From JBJXGE01 sp046154185 (lineage in GTDB: Bacteria > Planctomycetota > UBA8108 > UBA1146 > JAJFFE01): a stretch of DNA of 64,000 nt. Below are positions 1 through 8,104 of this stretch, one piece after another. The position numbers were made by a program, and so were the translations under genes. The notes under the pieces were generated by a model. It was not told the DNA's origin. It was given only the letters and a program-made list of their open reading frames with translations, and did not search any database. Location: positions 1 to 64,000 of the forward strand of contig JBJXGE010000064.1 of NCBI GenBank assembly GCA_046154185.1, read 5' to 3'. Within the stretch, counting starts at the first letter, position 1, and the number at the start of each line of letters is the position of its first letter.

Positions 1-36
1 CCGTTCGCGCGACGTCGTTGACGATTTCGGCGCACG

Positions 37-136
37 GAGCGCGGGCGTCTCGCCCGCTCTGGAGAGAACATCGCACGCCATGGGTTCATCGCGCGCAGCG
101 CGATCGGGCGGAGCGGGCGGGACGCCCGCGCTCCCA
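37..136. repeat. Inverted pair of GC-rich palindromic (REP-like) repeats
   Basis: Two imperfect copies of a 25-26 bp palindromic unit lie in opposite orientation at 37-61 (GGAGCGCGGGCGTCTCGCCC...) and 110-136 (GGAGCGGGCGGGACGCCCGC...), about 50 bp apart. The reverse complement of the second copy matches the first with only one or two differences. Each unit can form its own hairpin, and the two can pair with each other. This resembles bacterial REP/BIME elements. The second copy reads through as the C-terminus of the neighbouring DinB-like remnant. Confidence 0.6.
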
Positions 137-586
137 GGGAACGTACGCACTAGGGCCGGCCGGCAAGCCAGTAAGACGGCGGAGTTCGCGGATGCGGAGC
201 AAGTGGTGGTCGTCGTGCTCGGCCGCGAATTGTGCGAGATCGACCAGGCGCATCGGGCAGTTGAGGCGCTCGTGAAACGCCGAGGCGTGTTGAAGACTCT
301 CACTCGCGGTATCGAGCAGTTCGAGAAATGGAGCTCGCCGCGTCACGAGGTAGTGAAGCGTGTCGTCGACGGACCGCGATTGGTGAGCCTCAGCGAGCCG
401 ACGAAAGTGGTCCGGCTGAGCCGGCGCGAACACGGCACGGCGCGCGCGCAAATCCTCGACGCGCGCGAGCGTGTCGATCCTCGGGCGGGAAGCGGCGCGG
501 CCGTCGAAGAGATGTTTATCCGGAGTCGCACCCCTTTGCCCCGGGTTCGTGAATCGCTGTGACTGCGACTGCGCGCTCTCGAGCAG
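86..586 (-). pseudogene. 5'-truncated DinB-family (DinB/YfiT-like four-helix) remnant
   Basis: The open frame encodes a segment resembling the C-terminal half of DinB/YfiT-like metal-binding four-helix proteins: a helix with 'VDDTLHYLVTRRAPFLELL' followed by 'VDLAQFAAEHDDHHLLRIRE', where the H-D-x-x-H pattern matches the usual last-helix metal ligands. The N-terminal half, which carries the first histidine ligand, is absent, because the frame runs directly back into the end of the upstream M50 protease gene. No start codon with a ribosome-binding site is evident. The C-terminal 20 or so residues (…PWERGRPARSARSR…) are encoded by the palindromic repeat. I read this as a decayed or rearranged gene; a short functional protein starting from a rare codon cannot be excluded. 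Confidence 0.5.
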
Positions 587-587
587 A

Positions 588-1556
588 CTATTTGACTTCA
601 ACCACCACCGCGCCAAGAAACGACAGTGCGATCACGAGACCGGCATAAAGGGCGAGGCCCGGGAGATCGCCGGCTTTCGGGACGCGCGGCTGGAAGCAGC
701 GCACGACGGCGAGGAGCAGGATCAGCACGAGGTAGCCCTCGTTCGTCAGCATCCACGCGCCGCAAATGACAAACGCGAGGAACCAGCGCTGCGGAATGTT
801 GAGGGATCGGATGCCAGCGCCGCCATCGAGGGGTGGCATCGGCAGCAGGTTAAACAAATTGACGATCGCGCCGAACTTCGCGATCGCGCCGAAGACCGGC
901 AGCTCGGTCGCGACAAACACGGCGAAAACAAGAGCGGCGGTGAGGAGCCCAGCGACGGGTCCGGCGAGGCCAATGCGCGCATTTTGGCGCGCGTCTTTCG
1001 GGGCACGATCCGGGCGAATGAACGCGCCGATGCCAGGTATGAACATCGGAAATGATGAGCCGATTCCGTACCAACGAAGCATCGCGATATGGCCAAGCTC
1101 GTGGAGAAAAATCGAGCCGAGTATGCCACCTGCGAACTGCCAACCATAGGCCGTCCAATAAACACCGAAGGACGCCGCCATCGCCAAGAGCGCAGGCCAC
1201 GCCTTTGGGAAGGCGCTCAACACCCACTTCCCTTTGCTGAGCAAGAGAATTACAAGCCCCGCGAATCCGAGCGTGCGCTGCGTCGCGGTATTCGCATCGT
1301 CGGCCGGCTCTTGTGCCGGCAGCTCTGCGATTCGCGCTGCGATGACGGCATATTGCTGGGAATCACGCGGCAGCAGCGTCAGGGCGCGTGTCCACGCTTC
1401 CCGTTCCCCACGCACGCGGCCCTGACCGCGAGCGACCTCCGCTTCCGCCGCGATATTTTTGAGGAGCGTCGCATGCACGAGCGAGCCGCAGCGCGGACAA
1501 CTCTTGAGCGCCGGCGCGAGTTCGCACCCGCAGTCGCGACAAGTCGTCGGCGGCAT
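588..1556 (-). CDS. Site-2 protease family (peptidase M50) with N-terminal zinc ribbon
   Basis: Predicted intramembrane zinc metalloprotease of 322 residues. The N-terminus has a zinc ribbon (C6-x2-C9 … C20-x2-C23) and a short helical segment up to about residue 75. The membrane domain carries the M50 signature HELGH at 152-156 and the distal motif NLLPMPPLDGG at about 236-246, which contains the third zinc ligand Asp. About six hydrophobic segments are visible. The arrangement is that of the short bacterial S2P-like/M50 enzymes without a PDZ domain. It starts 3 bp after the stop of the upstream membrane-protein gene, so the two form an operon. The substrate is unknown. The family call is firm; the role, perhaps cleavage of a membrane-bound regulator, is inference. 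Confidence 0.85.
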   Translation of the reverse strand: MPPTTCRDCGCELAPALKSCPRCGSLVHATLLKNIAAEAEVARGQGRVRGEREAWTRALTLLPRDSQQYAVIAARIAELPAQEPADDANTATQRTLGFAGLVILLLSKGKWVLSAFPKAWPALLAMAASFGVYWTAYGWQFAGGILGSIFLHELGHIAMLRWYGIGSSFPMFIPGIGAFIRPDRAPKDARQNARIGLAGPVAGLLTAALVFAVFVATELPVFGAIAKFGAIVNLFNLLPMPPLDGGAGIRSLNIPQRWFLAFVICGAWMLTNEGYLVLILLLAVVRCFQPRVPKAGDLPGLALYAGLVIALSFLGAVVVEVK

Positions 1557-1559
1557 CCG

Positions 1560-2489
1560 CTACGCCGAGCCCGGGCGCGCAGCGTTTGCGCCGACTTGGA
1601 ATGGACCCGCGATGCGCAGCGGCGCCTTCGCGGTCAGTCGCCACGCTTCATAAAGCGCGACCCCGATGATGATCCAGCCGATGATGTTGTCGAAGCCGGC
1701 GAGAAACGGCAGCGCGAAAGCAAATGCGAGAAGCAAGAGCCACGCCGCTATGACCGTAACAAAGTCCGCCGACGCGCTCGACGTTTTGGTCTTCTCCGCG
1801 ATCGCGGTCGCGCCCGTTACACTGAGTCGCTCGGCGAACTCCTCGGCCTCTGCGCGTGTCATGCCGCTGCGAATCACTCCGAGTTGCTCGGCGACTTCGC
1901 GCGCCTGTTCCGCGTCGCACTGCAACGCATCACTCAGCGCGCGCTCGAGCGCCGCGCGATCCCTGCCGACTTGTTCCAATCGGACGTGATACGAGGTCGA
2001 GTCAAATTCACCGCGTAGCTCCCGCACGACAAACGGAATGTACGTAGAGACGATGGCGACGTACGTGAGAAAAATCGCGAGCAGTTGATACACCCAACCG
2101 CCGCGTCCGCCGCTGCCTTTCTTGACCAATGTGCCGACGATAAAGCCCACCACAATGGCGACGAGCCCGATTTCGTAGCCCGTCAGCGCCTTGACGGCGT
2201 AATAGATGCCGCTGCCGAGCGCGCCGCCGATCAAACCAAAGACGAGCGCCTTGCAGAAACGCGCGAGACCAAAGTCGGACGACAACTCCAACTGCAGTTG
2301 GTCCGCACAAGGAGCGCAAACCCACCGATCGTTGATGGTGTAGTACTCGCGCAGCAGCTCGTTCCCGCACGCGCCGCACGCGTTCGGGACGGCGCTTGGA
2401 CCCGCGGTCGCGAGCTTGTCGAACTTGAGCTGGGAGACATCGCGCGCGGAATCCGATTCCAAACCGTTATCGCCGGCTTCCTGATTCAT
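1560..2489 (-). CDS. Membrane protein with zinc-binding N-terminus and L7/L12-like segment
   Basis: A 309-residue protein not assignable to a named family. An N-terminal cysteine cluster (CGACGNELLREYY … CAPC, residues about 37-60) looks like a treble-clef/zinc ribbon. Several hydrophobic helices follow (roughly 75-165). A soluble insert (about 185-250) contains 'SGMTRAEAEEFAERLSVTGA', similar to the C-terminal domain of ribosomal protein L7/L12 often seen in bacterial membrane proteins of unknown function. One or two final transmembrane helices close the protein. The start has GGGAG about 9 nt upstream. Its gene directly precedes the M50 protease, whose own zinc ribbon suggests a common design; it may be a partner or substrate of that protease. 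Confidence 0.75.
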   Translation of the reverse strand: MNQEAGDNGLESDSARDVSQLKFDKLATAGPSAVPNACGACGNELLREYYTINDRWVCAPCADQLQLELSSDFGLARFCKALVFGLIGGALGSGIYYAVKALTGYEIGLVAIVVGFIVGTLVKKGSGGRGGWVYQLLAIFLTYVAIVSTYIPFVVRELRGEFDSTSYHVRLEQVGRDRAALERALSDALQCDAEQAREVAEQLGVIRSGMTRAEAEEFAERLSVTGATAIAEKTKTSSASADFVTVIAAWLLLLAFAFALPFLAGFDNIIGWIIIGVALYEAWRLTAKAPLRIAGPFQVGANAARPGSA

Positions 2490-2537
2490 CGAGTCGACTC
2501 CCGTTCGCCGTCCAGCTTGCGTCGCGCACGCTTAACG

Positions 2538-3422
2538 TCACTCGGCGACCTGCGTCAACGACGTGTGCGGCTCGCGCGGCGCGCCGAGAGCAATCGCGAT
2601 AAACAACATCGGGCCGCTCAGCGTGAAGTCGTGCTCGAAGTTGATGCGCGAGCGTTCCACCGCGAGATCGACGTGCCGATAACCGACGCCGAATTGCACC
2701 ATCGCGGCTTGCACGCCGAGTCGCACTTGGCCATCAAAGAAGTGGCCCGTCACTCCGCCGACGCTTCCGCCGACACCGGTCGCCTCAAAGTCGCCAAACG
2801 CGCGCCAGCTCTCACTCAAATCGACTCCGCAATGGACAAAGCCGCCGACGACCGGGAAAAACTCGTCGAATTGCTTGCTCTCCGCAACGGTCGTGGTGTT
2901 CACGTCGGCGTAACCGTTCAAGTAGTTGAGACCGACTTTGGGGCCGAGCGCGATCGGTCCCGCCCCCAGCAAATCGCCGCGCAGATGCGCCGTCGCAATG
3001 TTGAGGTCGAGGTTGGTATCTACATCCGTACCGGCGGCGAAGGTCTGACCTCGAAACGACAACTCTCGGTCGAGGCGTTGGAAACCGTCGTGTTTGAGTT
3101 CGAAGAAGCTCGCGTCGATGCCGAACCGACCAAAGCGCAGATCGGCCGAATAAACCAAGCCGTCTTGATCTTCGATGTCGAATGTCCGCTCGAGATCCGT
3201 CGACGTGCCGGTGATCGATCGCGTGCCGATCCGCAGATCGCCCGTCTTCTGCGGGCGCCAATAGCCGAGGCGCGCCGTCACGGTCGGGGTCGACGCGGTC
3301 TCGGGAACGACGCTATCGCTCGCAGTTTGAATGCAACCGGCGAACACGAGCCACGAGGCCAGCATTACACCGCCAAGAAGTAAACGCTGGACTCCGCCGC
3401 CTTGGACAATTTGGAGACTCAT
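2538..3422 (-). CDS. Putative outer-membrane beta-barrel lipoprotein
   Basis: About 294 residues. The start at 3422 is preferred over one 90 bp upstream because GAGGA lies just before it and it places a signal peptide with lipobox (LVFAGC) at the N-terminus. The mature part is rich in alternating hydrophobic/polar strands with glycine and aromatic residues ('ATAHLRGDLLGAGPIALGP', 'VRLGVQAAMVQFGVGYRHVD') and ends in short strand-like segments, typical of small 8-12-stranded outer-membrane barrels. No family signature is recognised. It is likely exported and anchored in or associated with the outer membrane. The barrel prediction rests on residue pattern only. Confidence 0.6.
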   Translation of the reverse strand: MSLQIVQGGGVQRLLLGGVMLASWLVFAGCIQTASDSVVPETASTPTVTARLGYWRPQKTGDLRIGTRSITGTSTDLERTFDIEDQDGLVYSADLRFGRFGIDASFFELKHDGFQRLDRELSFRGQTFAAGTDVDTNLDLNIATAHLRGDLLGAGPIALGPKVGLNYLNGYADVNTTTVAESKQFDEFFPVVGGFVHCGVDLSESWRAFGDFEATGVGGSVGGVTGHFFDGQVRLGVQAAMVQFGVGYRHVDLAVERSRINFEHDFTLSGPMLFIAIALGAPREPHTSLTQVAE

Positions 3423-3572
3423 TGCAATCCTCGAAAGATTTCCGCGGTCGGCTGGATTCGTCCGACGTAGCTCCCGACCGGCCGTAGCTCGCGGCGTCAC
3501 AATCACGGACACCGGGCGGCGGTGTCAAGAGCCACTGCCCCATTCCTCGGACGAGAAGTCTCCACACAAAAC

Positions 3573-3605
3573 GAATCGCGATCACCGGGCTAGTGATCGC
3601 GATTC
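3573..3605 (-). terminator. Rho-independent terminator after the HU gene
   Basis: A perfect 13-bp inverted repeat (3573-3585 with 3593-3605) encloses a 7-nt loop. On the minus strand the stem is followed by GTTTTGTG, a short T-tract. It lies about 90 bp beyond the HU stop codon and before the next minus-strand gene, so it probably ends the HU transcript. Between it and HU (3608-3690) is a further GC-rich stretch with repeated 'ggcgttc/acggcg' units that can also fold. Confidence 0.7.
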
Positions 3606-3693
3606 ATTGCCGTTCTTACGGCGGTTCCACGACATTCTGTCGGCGTTCTCACGGCGTTCCGCCGACGTTCGCCGGCGCACCGCGCACGCCGCC

Positions 3694-3963
3694 TCAGACC
3701 ATTTTCTTGAAGTTCGCGCTCGGCTTGAAACCGACCGTCTTCGACGCCTTGATTTTGATCGGCGCCCCGGTTTGCGGATTGCGGCCATTGCGCGCCGCGC
3801 GTTTGCGAATCGTCCACGTGCCGAATCCGACGATCTGGCAGCTCGTGTCTTTTTTGACGCCCTTCTGAATGGTTTCGAGCACGCAGTTCACGGCTCGCTC
3901 AGACTCCGCGCGCGAGCCACCCATCTCTTTGGCGACTGCGGCGATCAGTTCTGCTTTGTTCAT
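3694..3963 (-). CDS. HU-family nucleoid DNA-binding protein
   Basis: An 89-residue protein of full HU/IHF length. It begins MNKAELIAAVA, has the GFGTWTIRKRAARNGRNPQT segment of the DNA-binding beta-arm (residues about 47-66) and ends with the usual '…VGFKPSANFKKMV'. HU bends and compacts DNA as a homodimer. The strong ribosome-binding site GGAAGGGG lies 10 nt before the ATG. It is a single gene with its own terminator, consistent with the high expression typical of HU. The proline at the tip of the arm and flanking arginines are present. Confidence 0.95.
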   Translation of the reverse strand: MNKAELIAAVAKEMGGSRAESERAVNCVLETIQKGVKKDTSCQIVGFGTWTIRKRAARNGRNPQTGAPIKIKASKTVGFKPSANFKKMV

Positions 3964-4443
3964 GCTGAGAATTCCCCTTCCGGTGAGTTAATCAGTTCGA
4001 TTCTGATGCGTGGAATCTTCAAAGTCGGCGATCGAGTGCGCTCCGTCGCTCGAGCGATATTGCTGTCAATTCAGAAAGAAAAACAGCAGCGCAGCGCAGG
4101 ACTCGACGCTCTCGCAAAGCACTAGCACGAAAAACTATCCGCTATCGACCTCCTTCCTCAGCCCTTGCACCGCCGCAAAACTCGGCGGAATAAAATCCAT
4201 TCCCTCGCAAGGCGCCGCCAGTATAGGTCGAATCCGATGCGTTTTGAAAAGGAAAACTCGCGACAGGACGCGGCTTATCGGCCGATCGAGCCGGCGATCA
4301 TCCGCGCGCGACTGATTGCAAAGCAAGTCGGTCCAGGTAACATGCCACACCACTGTCTCACCGCCGCGGCTCTTTTCGCCGGATCGCAGTTTTTTCGTGC
4401 CGGAAGAATGCTTTCTTCGTTCGGCAGAACTGGGACGAGCAAG
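3964..4443. other. 480-bp divergent intergenic region
   Basis: The region separates HU (minus) from the DUF3108-selA-selD group (plus). It must hold both promoters. On the minus strand a TTGACA hexamer lies near 4065-4070, but no convincing -10 sits at the right distance. The plus-strand gene frame stays open back to 4165, yet the peptide it would add is basic and shows no signal or domain. I see no RNA gene here. Confidence 0.4.
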
Positions 4444-5595
4444 ATGCAGACGACACTGCTACTCGCCGCGCTTTGGCTCCAAACTCCAGTCATGCCGACG
4501 GAACCGACGCCGACGGCCCCCCCGCCAGCGCCTCCACCGCGCATTGTTTCGTATCCGCAGGCCGAACGCCTCACGTATAGCGGAACGCTGACGAAAGCCG
4601 GCATTTCCGTGGATGTCGGCCGCGCCGAGATGGAAGTGACGCGCAACGAGTCCGGTCAACGCGTGTTCCGCGCACGCGCCAAAGGCGAAAAATTCGGATA
4701 CACGCTCGACACCGAAATCTCGAGCACGCTGCGGCTCGGCGACAATCTGCCGGAGATCTACCATTACGTCCAACGCGGGAGCGAACAGCGACAGAAGAAA
4801 CTGTCCTTTCATTCGGAGTCCGCGACCTTCGCGCGCTGGAAGCATTGCAAGACGCCGAATTGCACGGACGAGAATCACGCCGTCACGCGTTCACACTGGG
4901 TGGGCGGCATCTTGCCGTGGGGCACGGAACGCGGCCATTGCACAGACAAGAAATGCGATCACCCCGAGCACTACAGCTGGCAAGTGCGCTCGGTCATTCC
5001 GCTCGACGAACCGCACTTCGATATGTTGACGGCCGTCTACTACGCGCGAGCGTGCGAGTTGGTAGCCGGCGGCGCACCGCTGCGAGTTCCGGTGTTGAGC
5101 GACGGGGATCGCTGGATCGTGAAAGCGACCGCGCGCGCTGGCGAGCGAACAACGGTTGCCGCCGGGACCTTTGACACGCTGCTGCTCGTGCTCGAACCGG
5201 AAGCGGCGGGCGCGACGGAATCGGACGCGCGGTTTTCGGGTTTGTTCGGCCTAAATGGCGAGATCCGCATCTGGATCGACAAAGCGACGCATCGACCGAT
5301 TCTCGTGCAGGGCAAGTTGCCATTCGGCTTCATGGACTTGCACGCCAGCATCGAGCTGCTGAAAGTAGAGACCGACGCGGTGAGCGATGATTCCGCGAAT
5401 GCTCGGCCAGTACCGACGTCGCATGAATCGGATCCGCGGCCGAGTGGCGAAGAGCCGCGCAAGCCAGCTCAGCAACCGAGTGAAGCCACCGGCAAATCCC
5501 AAGGTGGCGAGCTCAGGCAACTGAGCGAGAGCAGCGGACCCGCGCCATCGATTTCCTCGCCGCCGCGACTAGAGCCCCGATCTGAGCTTCAATGA
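4444..5595 (+). CDS. DUF3108-type secreted protein with duplicated HC-x4-C motifs, upstream of selA
   Basis: About 383 residues from the chosen ATG, which places a hydrophobic export signal (MQTTLLLAALWLQTPV) at the N-terminus followed by a Pro/Thr-rich linker. In-frame ATGs at 4342 and 4408 are alternatives. Residues about 37-310 resemble DUF3108 proteins (YPQAERLTYSG…, '…VDVGRAEMEV', C-terminal 'GEIRIWIDKATHRPI' and 'VQGKLPFG' strands), a predicted periplasmic beta-rich fold. Unusually, an insert carries two similar Cys/His motifs, HCKTPNCTDENH and HCTDKKCDHPEH (about 134-145 and 165-176), that look metal-binding. The C-terminal 70 residues are low-complexity. The gene overlaps selA by ATGA, implying coupled translation. 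A link to selenium use is only contextual. Confidence 0.7.
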   Translation: MQTTLLLAALWLQTPVMPTEPTPTAPPPAPPPRIVSYPQAERLTYSGTLTKAGISVDVGRAEMEVTRNESGQRVFRARAKGEKFGYTLDTEISSTLRLGDNLPEIYHYVQRGSEQRQKKLSFHSESATFARWKHCKTPNCTDENHAVTRSHWVGGILPWGTERGHCTDKKCDHPEHYSWQVRSVIPLDEPHFDMLTAVYYARACELVAGGAPLRVPVLSDGDRWIVKATARAGERTTVAAGTFDTLLLVLEPEAAGATESDARFSGLFGLNGEIRIWIDKATHRPILVQGKLPFGFMDLHASIELLKVETDAVSDDSANARPVPTSHESDPRPSGEEPRKPAQQPSEATGKSQGGELRQLSESSGPAPSISSPPRLEPRSELQ

Positions 5596-7004
5596 GCGCC
5601 AACCCTGCGAGAAACGGTGAACTCCTGCGGCTCATTCCGCAAGTCGACCGCGTGCTGGCGGCTCCGGAATTGCGCGCTTTGCTGGCGTCGCATTCGCGCG
5701 TGAGAGTCATCGAAGAACTGCGCCGCGAACTCGATGAAATGCGCGCGCGCGGCCTGAATGGTGCGCTCAAACCGAGCGAACTCGCGGAGAGCGCAATCAG
5801 CGGGCGCGTGGGCGCGCGGCTCGCGACGGCGGCGATTCCGTATTATCGACGCGTGATCAACGGCACGGGCGTGATCTTGCATACGGGGCTCGGCCGCGCT
5901 CCGCTCCCCGCCGTCGCGGTCGACGCGCTCGCGCGGCTCGCGGGAAATCCAGTGCGCGTCGAGATCGATCTCGACAGCGGCGAGCGGGGTGGCCGAGATC
6001 AAGGCTGCGCTGAACTCCTGTGCGAACTCACGCGCGCGGCAGCGGCGACGGTCGTCAACAACAATGCTGGCGCAACGCTGCTTTTGCTCGCGGCACTCGC
6101 GCGCGGCAAAGATGTCATCTTGTCGCGCGGCGAGCTGGTGGAAATCGGCGGCTCGTATCGCGTGCCGGAAATCATGGCGGAGAGCGGCGCGCGACTCATC
6201 GAAGTCGGCACCACGAATCGCACGCATTTGCGCGACTACGAACGCGCTCTCACCGACACGACCGGCATGATCTTGAAGGTGCACACGTCGAACTATCGCA
6301 TCGAAGGGTTCACGAACGAAGTAGGCATTGCGGAGTTGGCGGCGCTCGGTCGACGGGCGCAGGTGCCGGTCGTGCACGACCTCGGCTCGGGTTGTCTCCT
6401 CGATCTTGCGGCGCGTGGCATCGAAGGCGAGCCGCTGGTGAGCGATTCCTTGCGACACGGCGCCGACCTCGTCTGCTTCAGCGGCGACAAATTGCTCGGC
6501 GGCCCGCAGTCGGGAATCATTCTGGGAGACGCGGCGTTGGTAAACCGCATTCGCCAGCATCCGCTGTTTCGCGCGCTGCGACCGTGTCGACTCACGTACA
6601 TCGCGCTCGAAGCCGTGTTGCGCATCTACCGTGACGGCGAAGCGCGGGCGGCGGAAGAGATCCCAGCACTGGCGCGACTGTTGGCGACGCCGGCAGAATT
6701 GCAGCGACGTGCCGAGGCGCTCACGCGCGCGCTCGATGGCATCGCCGGACTCTCGGCCACCGTCGTCGAGCACTTTTCGATGGCCGGCAGCGGCTCGTTG
6801 CCGGCGCGCGACATTCCGACGTTCGCGGTGCGACTAGAGGCCGCGGCGTGTCCGGAGAGTGAGCTCGCCCACAAACTCCGCATGGGTGCGCCGCCGATCT
6901 TGTGTCGCGTGCGCGACGGCGCGCTGCTCCTCGATTTGCGCACGCTCGCCGATGCGGAATTTGCGCTCATCGCCGCGAGTCTGCGGACGGCGCTCGGCAG
7001 TTGA
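5592..7004 (+). CDS. selA: L-seryl-tRNA(Sec) selenium transferase SelA
   Basis: A 470-residue PLP enzyme that converts Ser-tRNA(Sec) to Sec-tRNA(Sec) using selenophosphate. It has full SelA length and order: an N-terminal helical domain beginning 'LLRLIPQVDRVL', the NGTGVILHTGLGRAPL motif (about 90-105), TTNRTHLRDYE (207-217) and the PLP-lysine motif SGDKLLGGPQSG with Lys300, equivalent to Lys295 of E. coli SelA. The start overlaps the DUF3108 stop codon (ATGA). selD follows after 37 bp, so SelA and its selenophosphate donor are made together, and tRNA-Sec is encoded about 3 kb away. The assignment is secure. Confidence 0.97.
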   Translation: MSANPARNGELLRLIPQVDRVLAAPELRALLASHSRVRVIEELRRELDEMRARGLNGALKPSELAESAISGRVGARLATAAIPYYRRVINGTGVILHTGLGRAPLPAVAVDALARLAGNPVRVEIDLDSGERGGRDQGCAELLCELTRAAAATVVNNNAGATLLLLAALARGKDVILSRGELVEIGGSYRVPEIMAESGARLIEVGTTNRTHLRDYERALTDTTGMILKVHTSNYRIEGFTNEVGIAELAALGRRAQVPVVHDLGSGCLLDLAARGIEGEPLVSDSLRHGADLVCFSGDKLLGGPQSGIILGDAALVNRIRQHPLFRALRPCRLTYIALEAVLRIYRDGEARAAEEIPALARLLATPAELQRRAEALTRALDGIAGLSATVVEHFSMAGSGSLPARDIPTFAVRLEAAACPESELAHKLRMGAPPILCRVRDGALLLDLRTLADAEFALIAASLRTALGS

Positions 7005-7041
7005 GATCCACCCGTCTTCGTAATTCTTCTTGAGGAACCAC

Positions 7042-8091
7042 ATGAATCCGAAAAAACGCCTTACGCAGTTTTCGTCGTGCGCCGGCTGAGCGAGCAAGCT
7101 CCCGCCTGAGGACCTCGTGCAGGTTCTCGCTCAGCTCAAGATTCCGACGCGCCCGGAAGTGCTCCACGGTCCCGAGACCTTCGACGACGCTGGCGTCATC
7201 GCCGTGCCGGGCACGCGACAAGCGCTCGTGCAAACCGTGGACTTTTTTCCGCCGATCGTCGATGACCCGCGCGAATTCGGACGCATTGCGGCGGCGAACG
7301 CGTTGTCGGACATTTACGCGATGGGCGCGTTGCCGTTTTGCGCGCTCAATCTGGTCGGCTTCCCGCGGCGCGAGCTCGAGCTTTCAGTGTTGAGCGAGAT
7401 TCTCGCGGGCGGGGCCGAGAAGATGATCGAGGCAAAAGTCGCGCTCCTCGGCGGACATTCCGTCATGGACAACGAAATCAAATATGGACTCGCCGTCACC
7501 GGGCTCGTCGATCCGGCGAAGATCATCACCAACGGCGGTGCGCGACCGGGTGACCGGCTCGTGCTCACGAAACCGCTCGGCATGGGCGCCGTCACGGCTT
7601 CCATCCAAAAAGACAAAGCGAACCCCGAACACGTAGCGGCGGCGATTCGATCGATGGCCGCGCTCAACGATGGCGGCGCGCGCGCGGTCATCGCGGTCGG
7701 CGTGCATTCGCTCACCGACGTCACGGGCTTTGGACTTTTAGGTCATGGATCCGAGATGGCGCGCGCGTCGAAGGCGCGGCTCGTCTTTGACGTCGCGAGC
7801 CTGCCGCTCACACTGGGCGCGCGCGAACTTGCCGAGGGCGGTTGCCTTTCGGGTGGCAGCGCGCGTTGTCGCCGATTTCTCGGCGAGCACGTACGCATCG
7901 CCGGTGGCGTAGCGAAGGCGCTCGCAGATCTCGCGTTCGATGCGGAAACCTCGGGCGGCTTGCTCGCGGCCGTTGCGCCCGAGCGCTGCGCCGATTTAGT
8001 CGCGGCGCTCAAGCGCGAGCGCACGCAATGCGCCGCGGTCGTCGGCGAAGTGCTGGCGCCGGAAGGCGAGATTTGGGTCGAACTGCGCTGA
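7042..8091 (+). CDS. selD: Selenophosphate synthase SelD, itself a selenoprotein (UGA-encoded Sec16)
   Basis: Makes selenophosphate from selenide and ATP. Ordinary gene calling would start at GTG 7117, giving 324 residues without the catalytic N-terminus. The real start is ATG 7042, with TGAGGA 6-11 nt upstream. From there the frame reads MNPKKRLTQFSSCAG, then UGA (7087-7089), then ASKLPPEDL, matching the SelD N-terminal motif in which Sec or Cys is followed by the ATP-binding Lys (E. coli …GAGCGCK, Cys17). Read through, the protein is 349 residues, normal SelD length. Later motifs such as GGHSVMDNEIKYGLAVTG and the Gly-rich 'DVTGFGLLGHGSEM' are intact. A SECIS-like hairpin follows the UGA. 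Confidence 0.93.
7087..7128 (+). promoter_or_regulatory. UGA Sec codon and bacterial SECIS hairpin of selD
   Basis: UGA at 7087-7089 is followed 18 nt later by a stem GAGGACCU (7108-7115) pairing with AGGUUCUC (7121-7128), with one G-U, closing the 5-nt loop CGUGC. A GU in the apical loop at this distance is the hallmark of the bacterial SECIS element bound by SelB. The first bases after the UGA can add a lower stem with the CUCGCUCA around 7126-7133. The pairing was found by eye; SelB itself is not encoded in the window. Confidence 0.8.
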
Positions 8092-8104
8092 GACGCGTCT
8101 GCGC

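Noticed and set aside
7117..8091. SelD starting at GTG 7117
   Set aside because: It would lack the N-terminal catalytic motif; the UGA, SECIS hairpin and ATG 7042 with Shine-Dalgarno explain the gene better.
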